64,000 bases of DNA, from contig CAVQVN010000003.1 in the NCBI GenBank assembly GCA_963717135.1, positions 428,365 through 492,364 of the forward strand, given 5' to 3'. Below the pieces are notes generated by a model. That model was given only the letters and a program-made list of their open reading frames with translations, was not told the origin of the DNA and did not search any database. The translations under genes and the position numbers were made by a program. Shown here in pieces: positions 7,967 to 16,783 of this stretch. This DNA comes from UBA4744 sp963717135 (GTDB lineage: Bacteria; Actinomycetota; Acidimicrobiia; Spongiisociales; UBA4744). Position 1 is the first letter of the stretch. Each line of letters starts with the position of its first letter.

Positions 7967-9520
7967 CTACCCGCCGGGTTCTACCTCAGGCGGCGCCAAC
8001 CCCAGTTCGGGCATGGCGGGAACGACCTCGGCTAGTAACCAGGAGCCAAAGAGGGCTTCGAGGTCCTGGCCGCTGACCTCTTCGGCGATCTCGACGAAAT
8101 CCTCCGTGGAGGCATTCCGGTGCCGGAACGCCGCGGTGTAGGACCTCATCAACTCGAAGAAGGTGTCGTCTCCGACATGCAAACGCAAAGCGTGCAAGGT
8201 CAATGCTCCCCGCTGATACACAGACGCATTGAACAGGTCGCGCAGAGGTGGAGTACCAGGAGGAGGAAACTGTTCTGCCGCCAGCGTCAGGGCCAATTCC
8301 GGAGATATCCCCTCGTTGAGCAGACTTAGTCCGCTCACCGTGCGATAGGCATTCTCAACCTGGGCATCGAAGGCCTCTGGTCCGTTGACGTGGCCCGCCC
8401 ATAACCACTGCGCGTAGGTCGAGAATCCCTCGTTCAGCCAGATGTCCTGCCAGGACGCCGGGGTGACGCTGTTTCCAAACCATTGGTGGGCGATCTCGTG
8501 CGCCACCACCGCCTCTTCGAGAACCAGTACACCTCGTCCAAACGTAGACATCGTCTGAGTTTCGAGAGCAGCGCTGAAATCGGTGTCGACCACTACTGAT
8601 CCGTAGGAGTCGAACGGGTAGGGCCCAAAGAGGCCGGCAAAGAAACCGATCATGTCGGCTTGCCCGGCGAAGTAGCTCCGTTCGAGGTCGGTGATATCTT
8701 CCGGAAAAAAGTTGCGAATCGGAAGGCCTTGCGGACCAGGACCGGCGTCTTCCTCGAACAGACCAACGGCAACAACCGTCAGATAGCTGGCCATTGGATC
8801 ATCCGACGTATACACATAGGTGGCAACGCCGTCGCCGGCCCTTTTCTCCTCCAGCAACCCGTTGGACACTGCAACATAGGGCTCGTCCACGGTGACACTG
8901 ATTGAGTACGTTGCCTTGTCCGAGGGATGGTTGTTGACCGGATACCAGGTGGGGGCCCCGTCGGGCTCATTGACCGTGAACAGACCATCATTACTTCTGA
9001 TCCAACCATTGGGAATCCCCACCGAGTCTGGTTTCACCTGACCCGCTACCCCCGAGTAGGAGATGACGGCAGTGAACGTTGTGCCGCGTTCCAGATCTGC
9101 CAGCACGGTCAACTCGCCATCACCGGACTGGAAGCCCACGTCGACGCCGTTCACCGCCACCGCCGATACGGTCAACTCGTAAAGGTCGAGATTGAACGAA
9201 CTCAAGGAGTCGAGGGCCACCGCCTCAATCGTGGCGACGCCCACCAGCTCGCCGGTCGCCACCTCCAGGTCCAGATCGAGGTTGTAGTGGGTCACGTTGT
9301 AGCCACCATTCCCGGCCGACGGGCTGTACGGGTCGTTCAGACTGGTCTCTCCGGACTCACCCCGGGAGGCTCCCGAGGTCGAGGTGGTGGGGACCGTGGT
9401 AGTCGTCGAAGAGACCGTGGTAGACGCGATTTCGGAAGACGTCGTGCAGGCGACGAGAGCGATAATCGCACCCAACAGCAACGCGGCCATGGACCCTGGC
9501 GGGCTATCCGACCTTCTCAC
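7967..9520 (-). CDS. M1-family zinc metallopeptidase, lipoprotein
   Basis: A 517-residue gluzincin aminopeptidase-like protein. The N-terminus has a signal peptide ending in the lipobox LVAC, followed by a Ser/Thr-rich linker, so it is predicted to be anchored outside the membrane. The zinc site is HEIAHQWFG with the downstream glutamate in NEGFSTY. The usual GAMEN exopeptidase motif is modified to a segment containing ALETQTM, common in bacterial M1 enzymes. The GTG start at 9520 overlaps the CCA-adding enzyme stop by 17 nt; an internal ATG at 9490 also leaves an intact signal peptide. Confidence 0.9.
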   Translation of the reverse strand: MRRSDSPPGSMAALLLGAIIALVACTTSSEIASTTVSSTTTTVPTTSTSGASRGESGETSLNDPYSPSAGNGGYNVTHYNLDLDLEVATGELVGVATIEAVALDSLSSFNLDLYELTVSAVAVNGVDVGFQSGDGELTVLADLERGTTFTAVISYSGVAGQVKPDSVGIPNGWIRSNDGLFTVNEPDGAPTWYPVNNHPSDKATYSISVTVDEPYVAVSNGLLEEKRAGDGVATYVYTSDDPMASYLTVVAVGLFEEDAGPGPQGLPIRNFFPEDITDLERSYFAGQADMIGFFAGLFGPYPFDSYGSVVVDTDFSAALETQTMSTFGRGVLVLEEAVVAHEIAHQWFGNSVTPASWQDIWLNEGFSTYAQWLWAGHVNGPEAFDAQVENAYRTVSGLSLLNEGISPELALTLAAEQFPPPGTPPLRDLFNASVYQRGALTLHALRLHVGDDTFFELMRSYTAAFRHRNASTEDFVEIAEEVSGQDLEALFGSWLLAEVVPAMPELGLAPPEVEPGG

Positions 9521-10907
9521 CCGGGTCCTCTCTCCCCCGCTCGAGTGCCCACCGTCGCACGAGACGGTACGCCTCCGCGGGCTCGTAGGGCCCCAGTTCG
9601 ATGCGCTGTTCCGTCAGCAAATCCATGATCTCGCCGATCTCCGGACCGGGCGGAAGCCCGAGATAGGACATCACGTCGTTACCGTTGATAGGCGGCCTGA
9701 GCGACTCGAGGTGCTCTTTCTCCCTGAGCATCGCGATTCGTTCCTCGAGGTCGTCGATACGGTCTTGGATCTCGGTCGCTCGCGCCGGGTTGCGAGTCGT
9801 CACGTCACACCGAACGAGTTGATTCAGATCGTCGAGCAAGTGGCCGGCATCTCGGACGTACCGGCGGACGGCCGAGTCGGTCCATCCCATTTTGAAGGTG
9901 TGGGGCCGGAGATGCAGAAACACCAGTTGACCGACATCGTTGACGACCTGTTTCGGGTATCGAAGCTCCCGCAACCGCTGGCGGGCCATCCGGGCGCCGA
10001 CTACTTCGTGGTGGTGGAAAGTGGCTCCCGAATCAGAGAACTGCCTGGTGGCGGGCTTGCCGATGTCGTGCAACAATGCTGCGAGGCGCAGTTCCAATTT
10101 CGGCTCGGTTTTCTCCACGACTGCAATGGTGTGCGCCAGAACATCCTTATGACGATGGATCGGGTCCTGAGCCATCTCCAGTTCCGTTAGTTCCGGAACG
10201 ACGTGGTCGGCCAGACCGGTTCGTACGAGGCCGGTCAACGCCGTCCCCGGCTGGTCGGCCATCAGCAATTTGGACAGCTCGTCGCGGATGCGTTCGGAAC
10301 TGACTATCGACAGCCGATCCGCCATGTCAACCACCGCGGCCAGGGTTGCCGGATCGGCCTCAAACCCCAGAGTGGCGACAAATCTGAACAGTCTCAGCAT
10401 GCGTAGCGGATCATCCGAAAAGGAGACCTCGGGGGTAAGAGGGGTTCGCAGGATCCCGTTGCTCAAATCGGCTAGGCCTCCATAGGGATCGATTACCTCT
10501 GGATCCGGGAACTGCAGGGCAATGGCGTTGATTGTGAAATCGCGGCGCGACAAGTCGACCTCGATATCGTCGGAGAAAACGACTTGCGGTTTGCGGCTGT
10601 CGTCCCGGTAGACCTCGCTCCGGAAGGTGGTTATCTCATGGGTATGGCCGTCTTTGACCACTCCAATCGTTCCGAAGGCTTCTCCGACGGTGAACAAGCC
10701 GTCTGCCCATCCGCTCACCACCTTCTTTATCTCGTCCGGCCTGGCGTCGGTTGTGAAATCAAGATCGAAATGGGGCCGGTTCAGCAAGGCGTCGCGGGTA
10801 GATCCGCCGACCAGGTACAACCGGTGTCCCGCTTCGGTGAAGATCCGGGCGAGTTGCACGGGGATACCGTTCGGCTCGCGTAACCACGCCAGTCTTTGAG
10901 GAATCAT
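9504..10907 (-). CDS. CCA tRNA nucleotidyltransferase / poly(A) polymerase family, with HD domain
   Basis: A 467-residue class II nucleotidyltransferase that adds or repairs the tRNA 3' CCA end. The head domain has LVGGSTRDALL and the metal-binding DLDFTTDA. The flexible-neck region RRDFTINAIAL and the RRLF..FVATLGF segment follow, then an HD domain with LLHDIGKP and HHHEVVG. The protein corresponds to the Rv3907c position in mycobacteria, where it neighbours the murJ/sigM region as here. A hairpin terminator separates it from the upstream pilT. Confidence 0.93.
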   Translation of the reverse strand: MIPQRLAWLREPNGIPVQLARIFTEAGHRLYLVGGSTRDALLNRPHFDLDFTTDARPDEIKKVVSGWADGLFTVGEAFGTIGVVKDGHTHEITTFRSEVYRDDSRKPQVVFSDDIEVDLSRRDFTINAIALQFPDPEVIDPYGGLADLSNGILRTPLTPEVSFSDDPLRMLRLFRFVATLGFEADPATLAAVVDMADRLSIVSSERIRDELSKLLMADQPGTALTGLVRTGLADHVVPELTELEMAQDPIHRHKDVLAHTIAVVEKTEPKLELRLAALLHDIGKPATRQFSDSGATFHHHEVVGARMARQRLRELRYPKQVVNDVGQLVFLHLRPHTFKMGWTDSAVRRYVRDAGHLLDDLNQLVRCDVTTRNPARATEIQDRIDDLEERIAMLREKEHLESLRPPINGNDVMSYLGLPPGPEIGEIMDLLTEQRIELGPYEPAEAYRLVRRWALERGREDPGEKVG

Positions 10908-10924
10908 CTACGGTCAGGATAGGC

Positions 10925-10950
10925 AGAAGGGCCGCCGGTGCGGCCCTTCT
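10925..10950 (-). terminator. intrinsic hairpin between pilT and the CCA enzyme gene
   Basis: Perfect 11-bp inverted repeat AGAAGGGCCGC / GCGGCCCTTCT with a 4-nt loop just after the pilT stop. There is no strong U-tract, so efficiency is uncertain. Confidence 0.7.
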
Positions 10951-10984
10951 GGCATCTGCCCTACTTCGCCCGCTTTGGCAGAAA

Positions 10985-12067
10985 TTAGACGGTGACCAGA
11001 CCCGCTTGCTCGGCCTGCACCCTCATGTCGTGAGAGTTGCTGGCGTTCGACAGCGCCTCCTGGAAGGAAATCAACCCCTTCTTGAACAACTGGAGAATGG
11101 AGTTGTCAAAGGTCTGCATCCCGTAAAACTCGCTCTCCCCGATGACGTCCGCCAGGGTGTGGGTTTGGGCCTCTTCAACGATCCGGTCGAATACCCGGGC
11201 GTTCATCGTCATGACCTCTATCGCCGGAACTCGCCCGTGACCGTCGGCCCGCTCTAGGAGGCGCTGGCTGACGACCCCTCGCAGAGTGCTGGCCAGCAGC
11301 AGCCTGATTTGTTTCTGCTGATACGGGGGAAAGAAATCCACGATTCGATTGATGGTCTCAGTTGCATCGATGGTGTGGAGTGAGGAGAGAACCAGATGCC
11401 CGGTTTCGGCCGCTTTCAGGGCAGCCTTGACGGTTTCGGCGTCCCGCATCTCGCCGATCATGATCACATCCGGATCCTGGCGGAGCACCCTTTTCAGCGC
11501 CTCGGAGAAATCCTTTGTGTCGGATCCGACCTCGCGCTGGGCAACGATGGCCATCTTGTCTGAATGCAAGACTTCGATCGGATCTTCAATGGTGAGGATG
11601 TTGACCCGTTTGGTCGAGTTGATGAAGTCGACAATGGAGGCCAGCGTGGTGGTCTTGCCCGACCCGGTCGGACCGGTGATCAGAACCAAGCCCCGCGGCT
11701 CGTTGGACAGCTTGTTGAGGATTGGGGGAAGACCCAAATCTTCGAAGTTCCTGGTGGAAGGCAAGACCTGGCGAAGCACGAGGCTCACCGATCCCCGTTG
11801 GCGGAATACGTTGACCCGGAACCTCCCCAGATCCGACTTGCCGTACGCGAAGTCGGCTTCGGCGTTCTCGGCGAACTCGGCTGCCGCTCGGGTATTCATG
11901 ATCCCCTGTGCATATGATTCCGTGTCCTGCGGAGTCAGGGTCGGCAGGCTGGTCGGATGAAGATCACCATCGATACGCATCACCGGAGGCGAGCCGACCT
12001 TCAGATGAACGTCAGACGCCTCGACGTCCATCATTTTCCTCAACAACTCGTCGAGCGGAACCGTCAT
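10985..12067 (-). CDS. pilT: type IV pilus retraction ATPase PilT-like
   Basis: About 360 residues. A hexameric secretion-type ATPase that drives pilus retraction. An N-terminal PAS-like domain (SDVHLKVGSPPVMR) precedes the RecA-like domain with Walker A GPTGSGKTTT, the Asp box LTIEDPIE, Walker B PDVIMIGEMRD and the His box TGHLVLSSLHT. ATG 12067 has GGAGG a few bases upstream; the longer in-frame start lacks one. No pilin, PilB, PilC or PilQ gene is nearby, so its partners must be encoded elsewhere, if present. Confidence 0.93.
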   Translation of the reverse strand: MTVPLDELLRKMMDVEASDVHLKVGSPPVMRIDGDLHPTSLPTLTPQDTESYAQGIMNTRAAAEFAENAEADFAYGKSDLGRFRVNVFRQRGSVSLVLRQVLPSTRNFEDLGLPPILNKLSNEPRGLVLITGPTGSGKTTTLASIVDFINSTKRVNILTIEDPIEVLHSDKMAIVAQREVGSDTKDFSEALKRVLRQDPDVIMIGEMRDAETVKAALKAAETGHLVLSSLHTIDATETINRIVDFFPPYQQKQIRLLLASTLRGVVSQRLLERADGHGRVPAIEVMTMNARVFDRIVEEAQTHTLADVIGESEFYGMQTFDNSILQLFKKGLISFQEALSNASNSHDMRVQAEQAGLVTV

Positions 12068-12129
12068 CTGTCCTCCGATACGGCGTATGCGTTTGTTCGG
12101 AGGGTGTATCGGCAACGGCGGTGTCGTTC

Positions 12130-13146
12130 TTAAACCACTTGCCAGTAGCGCCGCTGTACTTCAACTACGAAGTCCACCATTTTCCAGGAGCGCAACCCGG
12201 ACACGGGGCGAGATGCTTCCTCGGGCACGACCATCCCGGCCATACCACGCAGAGTGGCGGCCACCGATCCCTTGACGGCATTCAGGTTGTATCCACCCTC
12301 CAGAAACAAGATCGTTCTTCCCGGCGCTACGACCCCGCGCAAAGCCCTACCCATAGCGGCATAGTCACTCTCGAGTAAAGAGATACCTGCCAGAGGATCA
12401 GCCTGGTGGGCGTCATAACCGGCGCTGACCAACAGCCAATCGGGTTGAAAGGCCGACAGGATCGGAACCACGACCCGGTCGAAGGAAGCCCGGTAAACGT
12501 CTCCCCCGGTACCGGTCGGCATCGGGAAGTTGACGGCCGTTCCGGCCGCCGGACCCAGGCCCGCTTCGTCCATCCAACCCGAACCCGGATAAGCGGGGAA
12601 TTCGTGAAGTGAGATGTAGAGCACGTCCCGGTCCATCAGAAATATCTCCTGGGTTCCGTTCCCGTGGTGTACGTCCCAATCAACAATGGCCACCCGCTTC
12701 CCCATACCGGTCAGGAGTTTGGCCGTTATTGCTATGTTGTTGAAGATGCAGAACCCCATTGCCCGATCTTGCAGGGCGTGGTGGCCGGGAGGTCGGATAG
12801 GCAAGAAGGCGAGGTCGGCTGCTCCCTCGAGGAGCAAATGAACCGCGTCGGGACCTGCTCCGGCGGCTCGCAGCGCCGCTTCCCAGGAATCTCTGCCCAC
12901 GACCGTGTCCGGGTCCAGTTCCCCGCCCCCGGCCGCACAAAAATTCCTGATGGAATCGATGTAGGCCGGCAAATGCACGGCGGTCAACAACTCCCGATCT
13001 GCCGGAGCGGGCGAGAACTTGGCAATCTCTACCAGGGCTTCGGCCACCCCGGCCCGGGCCGCGGTCAAACGGTCCGGGCGCTCGGGATGCCAAGCGCCGG
13101 TGGTATGGGCTACGAATGAAGGATGCTCGGCCAGTAGGACCTTCAT
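12130..13146 (-). CDS. histone deacetylase family protein (AcuC-like lysine deacetylase)
   Basis: A 338-residue class I/II HDAC-fold zinc hydrolase. The paired catalytic histidines are in RPPGHHA, the zinc ligands in DWDVHHGNG and in SAGYDAHQADP, and the substrate-channel GGYN is near the C-terminus. The likely role is removing acetyl groups from protein lysines, as AcuC does for acetyl-CoA synthetase, or from small amines. It is divergent from a GNAT acetyltransferase gene, so an acetylation/deacetylation pair is possible. Confidence 0.9.
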   Translation of the reverse strand: MKVLLAEHPSFVAHTTGAWHPERPDRLTAARAGVAEALVEIAKFSPAPADRELLTAVHLPAYIDSIRNFCAAGGGELDPDTVVGRDSWEAALRAAGAGPDAVHLLLEGAADLAFLPIRPPGHHALQDRAMGFCIFNNIAITAKLLTGMGKRVAIVDWDVHHGNGTQEIFLMDRDVLYISLHEFPAYPGSGWMDEAGLGPAAGTAVNFPMPTGTGGDVYRASFDRVVVPILSAFQPDWLLVSAGYDAHQADPLAGISLLESDYAAMGRALRGVVAPGRTILFLEGGYNLNAVKGSVAATLRGMAGMVVPEEASRPVSGLRSWKMVDFVVEVQRRYWQVV

Positions 13147-13216
13147 GACCCCATGCTGGCAGAAGAAACGAGCTGCTGCCTACCCCTCCCACGGATGGCT
13201 GCTCTCTCTCACCTAC

Positions 13217-13232
13217 CATGTGCGGGCACATG
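13217..13232. promoter_or_regulatory. dyad CATGTGC-GG-GCACATG between acuC and a GNAT gene
   Basis: Perfect 7-bp arms around a 2-bp centre lie in the 106-bp gap between the divergent acuC-like and GNAT genes. Position and symmetry fit an operator for a dimeric regulator, but no regulator gene is adjacent. Confidence 0.4.
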
Positions 13233-13252
13233 TGCCCACGACCACCAGTTCG

Positions 13253-13984
13253 ATGTCCCCACCAACAAGCTCCATGCGGGTAGCGGGAACCTGGCCCGGC
13301 CTTCTGACGTTGAGGCAGGGTTGGTCCAAAGCCGAGGCCCGACCCTGGAACCCCGACACGCCGGATGCGCACCTTCGGCTCATCCGGGGCAGTTCCGACT
13401 TCATATACGCCTGTGCCGAGTACCTGCTCGGTATCGGCGTCTCCGGTGTGTGTTCTCCGCCCCTGCCGGCGGTCTCGTCCGGCCTCTGGCTATCTGCCGG
13501 CTATGAACCATATCTGGCTCTGGATTTGTATTCGCGAGATTTGGCGGGAAAGCTGCCCGAACCTTCCCACCAGGTGATCCCCGGCAGGACCAACGACTGG
13601 ACCGACATAGTCGCAATCGACCGAGCATCATTCTCCAAGCTCTGGCGGCTCGACGGGGCCGGTCTTCAGGAGGCACTCAGTGCCACCCCCCATTCGAGCC
13701 TGCTGTTCAGCCGAGAAGGCGATCGGACCACCGGCTTCGCCATTGTCGGCGTCGGCTCGATTGCCGGGTACCTCCAGAGGGTGGCAGTCCACCCAGATCA
13801 CACACGGCAAGGCATCGGTCGATCCCTGGTCCGGGCTGCCAACAAATGGGCGAGGCGGCGAGGAGCGCTTTCGATGATGCTCAACACGCAGACCGACAAC
13901 GAATCTGCCGCGCGGCTCTACGTTTCCGAAGGATTCGAGAAGATGCTCGACCAACTCACGGTGCTTCGATTGAGCCGACCGTAA
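13253..13984 (+). CDS. GNAT family N-acetyltransferase
   Basis: About 243 residues. The C-terminal half is a clear GNAT domain: motif A reads YLQRVAVHPDHTRQGIGRSLV, with the acetyl-CoA pyrophosphate loop RQGIG, followed by LNTQTDNESAARLYVSEGF. The N-terminal half, around SSDFIYACAEYLLGIGVSGVCSPPL, looks like a second degenerate GNAT repeat. The start is uncertain: ATG 13253 and ATG 13274 are both possible and neither has a good ribosome-binding site. It is divergent from the HDAC-family gene. The substrate is unknown. Confidence 0.8.
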   Translation: MSPPTSSMRVAGTWPGLLTLRQGWSKAEARPWNPDTPDAHLRLIRGSSDFIYACAEYLLGIGVSGVCSPPLPAVSSGLWLSAGYEPYLALDLYSRDLAGKLPEPSHQVIPGRTNDWTDIVAIDRASFSKLWRLDGAGLQEALSATPHSSLLFSREGDRTTGFAIVGVGSIAGYLQRVAVHPDHTRQGIGRSLVRAANKWARRRGALSMMLNTQTDNESAARLYVSEGFEKMLDQLTVLRLSRP

Positions 13985-14028
13985 CAATCTCGTGAAGCGG
14001 AATGTCCAATTGCGGGAAGGGAGCCCCG

Positions 14029-14868
14029 GTGATCCGCGTTATAACCGACTCTTCGTGCGATCTTCCAGAGGAACTCGCCGTCACCTACGGGATCGAAATC
14101 GTACCCCTGAAGATCAGATTCGGTGATCTCGAGTTCACGGATCGGCTCGAGCTCTCTCATGCTCAATTCTGGCAGAGACTGGCGACGTCGCCTGATCTTC
14201 CAGAGACCTCCGCCCCCAGTGCCGGAACCTTCCGGCAGAGCTACACCAGTCTGGCAGAGGCGGGAGCCGAAGGGATTGTCGCAATATGCTTGAGTTCAAG
14301 CCTCAGCGGCACTTATCAAGCGGCCGTCATTGCCGCCGAGCAGACGACCGGGATTCCGATCAAAGTGGTTGACTCCCAAAACGTCTCCATGGCCCTTGGG
14401 TTTCAGGTCCTCGAAGCCGCCCGGGCGGCTGCCCGCGGCGAGAGCATCGATGGCGTAGCGGCCGCCGCGTTGGAAGCTCGGGACCGCACGAATTTCATAG
14501 TGGCGCTCGACACCCTCGACTACCTCCAAAGAGGCGGTCGGCTCGGATCTACTCAAGCGTTTCTGGGCGGGCTTCTCAACATCAAGCCTCTGATAACGAT
14601 GGCTGATGGGGTTGTCGCGGCATCAGGCCGTGTAAGAACGAGATCAAGAGCCCTGGCCGCTCTCGTAGAACGAGCCGGCGGGTTGGGATCCGCGATCGAA
14701 GAAGTGGCCATCGTCACGGGCAACGCACCCGACGTCGACGACTTCCGCCAACGGCTATCCGCCTTGATGCCCACCCACCTGTTCGCGGAAATCGGTCCGG
14801 TGGTCGGTACGCACTCCGGACCGGGCGTTATCGGCTTCGCCTATCGGCTGGGCCCTGAGCACCGATAA
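14029..14868 (+). CDS. DegV family fatty-acid-binding protein
   Basis: About 279 residues of the DegV/FakB family, which bind fatty acids and, with FakA kinases, present them for phosphorylation. The N-terminus VITDSSCDLP, the mid-domain LSSSLSGTYQ, and DTLDYLQRGGRLG are diagnostic. GTG 14029 is preferred because GGGAG lies 5 nt upstream; an ATG at 14002 would add nine residues. No FakA gene lies in the window. It is followed by the pseudokinase/sigma cluster on the same strand with a 32-nt gap. Confidence 0.88.
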   Translation: MIRVITDSSCDLPEELAVTYGIEIVPLKIRFGDLEFTDRLELSHAQFWQRLATSPDLPETSAPSAGTFRQSYTSLAEAGAEGIVAICLSSSLSGTYQAAVIAAEQTTGIPIKVVDSQNVSMALGFQVLEAARAAARGESIDGVAAAALEARDRTNFIVALDTLDYLQRGGRLGSTQAFLGGLLNIKPLITMADGVVAASGRVRTRSRALAALVERAGGLGSAIEEVAIVTGNAPDVDDFRQRLSALMPTHLFAEIGPVVGTHSGPGVIGFAYRLGPEHR

Positions 14869-14900
14869 GGTGAGCACGACACAAACCACCGGAGAGCCAC

Positions 14901-16205
14901 GTGCCGCCACCCCTCCCAGATCGCTTCAGCCTCGAGGTGCGACTCGGCCGTGATCACGATGTCGAGGAATGGCTGGCGACCGATACGCTGCTCGACCGAC
15001 CGGTTCTGATTCGCGTGCTTGGGCCCGAAACGTCAATAGACCGCCGTCGAGCCTTCGTGGACGACACCCGCGCGGCCTCAATCAGCACCCACGTGCATCT
15101 GATTTCCGTGTATGCCGCCGCGCTGCTCGACGAGGGCGCCTATTCCGTTACAGAATGGGCAGGCGGAGTATCGATGGCCGACCGTTTAGCCGCCGGCGAG
15201 ACGATACCCGCGGACGAATTCCTGCCCAACGCGGCCGGACTGGCCGACGGGCTTGCGGCCCTCCATCGCTCTGGAGGTATACACGGCGCAATCGATTCGC
15301 GAGCCATCTACTTCTCGGGTTCCCATCCGGCCAAGCTCGGTTCGTTCGGACGACCCCGTACCGGAGCTTCGGTGGCAGAGGACACGAGAGCGCTGGCCGA
15401 GACACTTGCCACCTGCATAACGGGAAGATCGGCCGGCGCGGCTTCCCCTTCCCAGGTCGTTGACGGGATACCGGCGGCCGTTGACGACGCGCTGGAGGCC
15501 GCCCGTCGCGGTGGTCACGACGCCGCCGGACTAGCTCAAGCGCTCCATGCCACAACCCGGGCACCGGCCACTCCTCCAGTTCCGTCACCCTGGTCCTGGC
15601 GCTGGTTGGCTCCTGCAGCTCTCTTGTCGATTCTCGCGGTAGGAATCGTGGCGATCGGATTGGTGCTCCCCTCCGGACCCGAATCTCCCCTCCTCTTCCC
15701 GGATTCGTTGGATGCCGGGACCACGACCCTCACCGTGGCCCCCACTTCAACCGTCACGACCGCCGACCTCAATGTTGAATCCAGCGTTGTCGTACGAGCC
15801 TTCTCCTATGACCCGGACGGAGACGGCACCGAGCATGACGAGAACATTGGAAAGATCATCGACGGCGATCCCGCCACCAGTTGGCGCACAGAACGTTATT
15901 TCGACCCGCTGCCCCAGCTCAAAAGGGGCGTTGGAGTGGTGGTGGAGCTCACCGGACAGCCGGATCAATTCGAGGCAACCGGATTGAGTACCGGAACGGC
16001 CTACACGCTCATGTGGGCTGCCGCCCTACCGCCCACCGGCGTAGAGGGGTGGGAGCGGCTGGCCAGCGGTCGCGTCTCTGGCGAACGCGTAGCAGCTCAA
16101 CTTCCCGAACGTGCGGATGGGTTCTGGTTGTTGTGGTTCACCGATCTCCCCGCCCAGGAGGAGGGCTTCTACGCATCTCTGGCGGAAGTACGCTTCTCCC
16201 CATGA
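14901..16205 (+). CDS. membrane pseudokinase with extracellular domain, resembling the C-terminal half of mycobacterial MviN
   Basis: A 434-residue protein with a Ser/Thr-kinase-like domain (about 8-215), one membrane helix (about 235-257) and an outer domain of about 175 residues that looks beta-rich, like a discoidin-type module. All catalytic motifs are lost. The ATP lysine is replaced by Arg38 (VLIRVL), HRD is HGA (128-130), the DFG aspartate is Ser (SFG, 148-150), and the metal-binding Asn is Ala. In mycobacteria the slot between the CCA enzyme and sigM holds murJ/mviN, whose C-terminus has the same order: pseudokinase, helix, outer domain. Here the lipid II flippase part is absent. GTG start with GGAGAG upstream; its stop overlaps sigM (ATGA). 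Confidence 0.75.
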   Translation: MPPPLPDRFSLEVRLGRDHDVEEWLATDTLLDRPVLIRVLGPETSIDRRRAFVDDTRAASISTHVHLISVYAAALLDEGAYSVTEWAGGVSMADRLAAGETIPADEFLPNAAGLADGLAALHRSGGIHGAIDSRAIYFSGSHPAKLGSFGRPRTGASVAEDTRALAETLATCITGRSAGAASPSQVVDGIPAAVDDALEAARRGGHDAAGLAQALHATTRAPATPPVPSPWSWRWLAPAALLSILAVGIVAIGLVLPSGPESPLLFPDSLDAGTTTLTVAPTSTVTTADLNVESSVVVRAFSYDPDGDGTEHDENIGKIIDGDPATSWRTERYFDPLPQLKRGVGVVVELTGQPDQFEATGLSTGTAYTLMWAAALPPTGVEGWERLASGRVSGERVAAQLPERADGFWLLWFTDLPAQEEGFYASLAEVRFSP

Positions 16206-16783
16206 GTTATCGGGCCGGGGAGGACGACCAACTGGTCTCAGCGTTTGTCTCCGGGGACCAAAGTTCCTTCGACCAGCTAATGCGAGCCCACGAAGATCGG
16301 GTGTTCGCGGTTTGTTTGCGGATCCTGGCGGATCGAGAAGCTGCTCTTGATGCCGTTCAGGAAACGTTCATCACCGTGTACCGCAAAGCGCACCAGTTCT
16401 CGGGAGCTTCTGCTTTCAGTACGTGGTTGTATCGGGTCGCAGTCAATACTTGCTACGACCAGCTTCGCAAGACTCGCCGGCATCAGGCTCAATCGTTGCC
16501 CGAAACCACCGATCCGGCCGATCCCCGCAGCGAGGATGCTCTCGAGTCGATAGAACTGCGCCCCGACCTCGAACGGGCCTTGTCGGCTTTGGCGCCCGAG
16601 TTCCGGGTAGCAGTGGTACTCAGCGACCTCGAAGGGCTTCCTCTCCAGGCCGTAGCCGAAGCTCTCGACGTCCCGATCGGGACCGTCAAGTCGAGGGTAT
16701 TTCGCGGCCGGCGGTTGCTCGCCGAACATCTCAGGAACTTTTCCGGCTCGTCTGCTCATCATAGAGGTGAGCATGATGCATGA
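16202..16783 (+). CDS. ECF RNA polymerase sigma factor, SigM-like
   Basis: A 193-residue ECF sigma factor. Region 2 shows DREAALDAVQETFITVYRKA and the FSTWLYRVAVNTCYDQLRK helix; region 4 shows LSDLEGLPLQAVAEALDVPIGTVKSRVFRGR. The ATG at 16202 overlaps the pseudokinase stop, and the 3' end overlaps the anti-sigma gene, so all three are translationally linked. By position next to trxB-trxA and cwlM it corresponds to SigM of mycobacteria; the specific regulon is not deducible. Confidence 0.92.
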   Translation: MSYRAGEDDQLVSAFVSGDQSSFDQLMRAHEDRVFAVCLRILADREAALDAVQETFITVYRKAHQFSGASAFSTWLYRVAVNTCYDQLRKTRRHQAQSLPETTDPADPRSEDALESIELRPDLERALSALAPEFRVAVVLSDLEGLPLQAVAEALDVPIGTVKSRVFRGRRLLAEHLRNFSGSSAHHRGEHDA

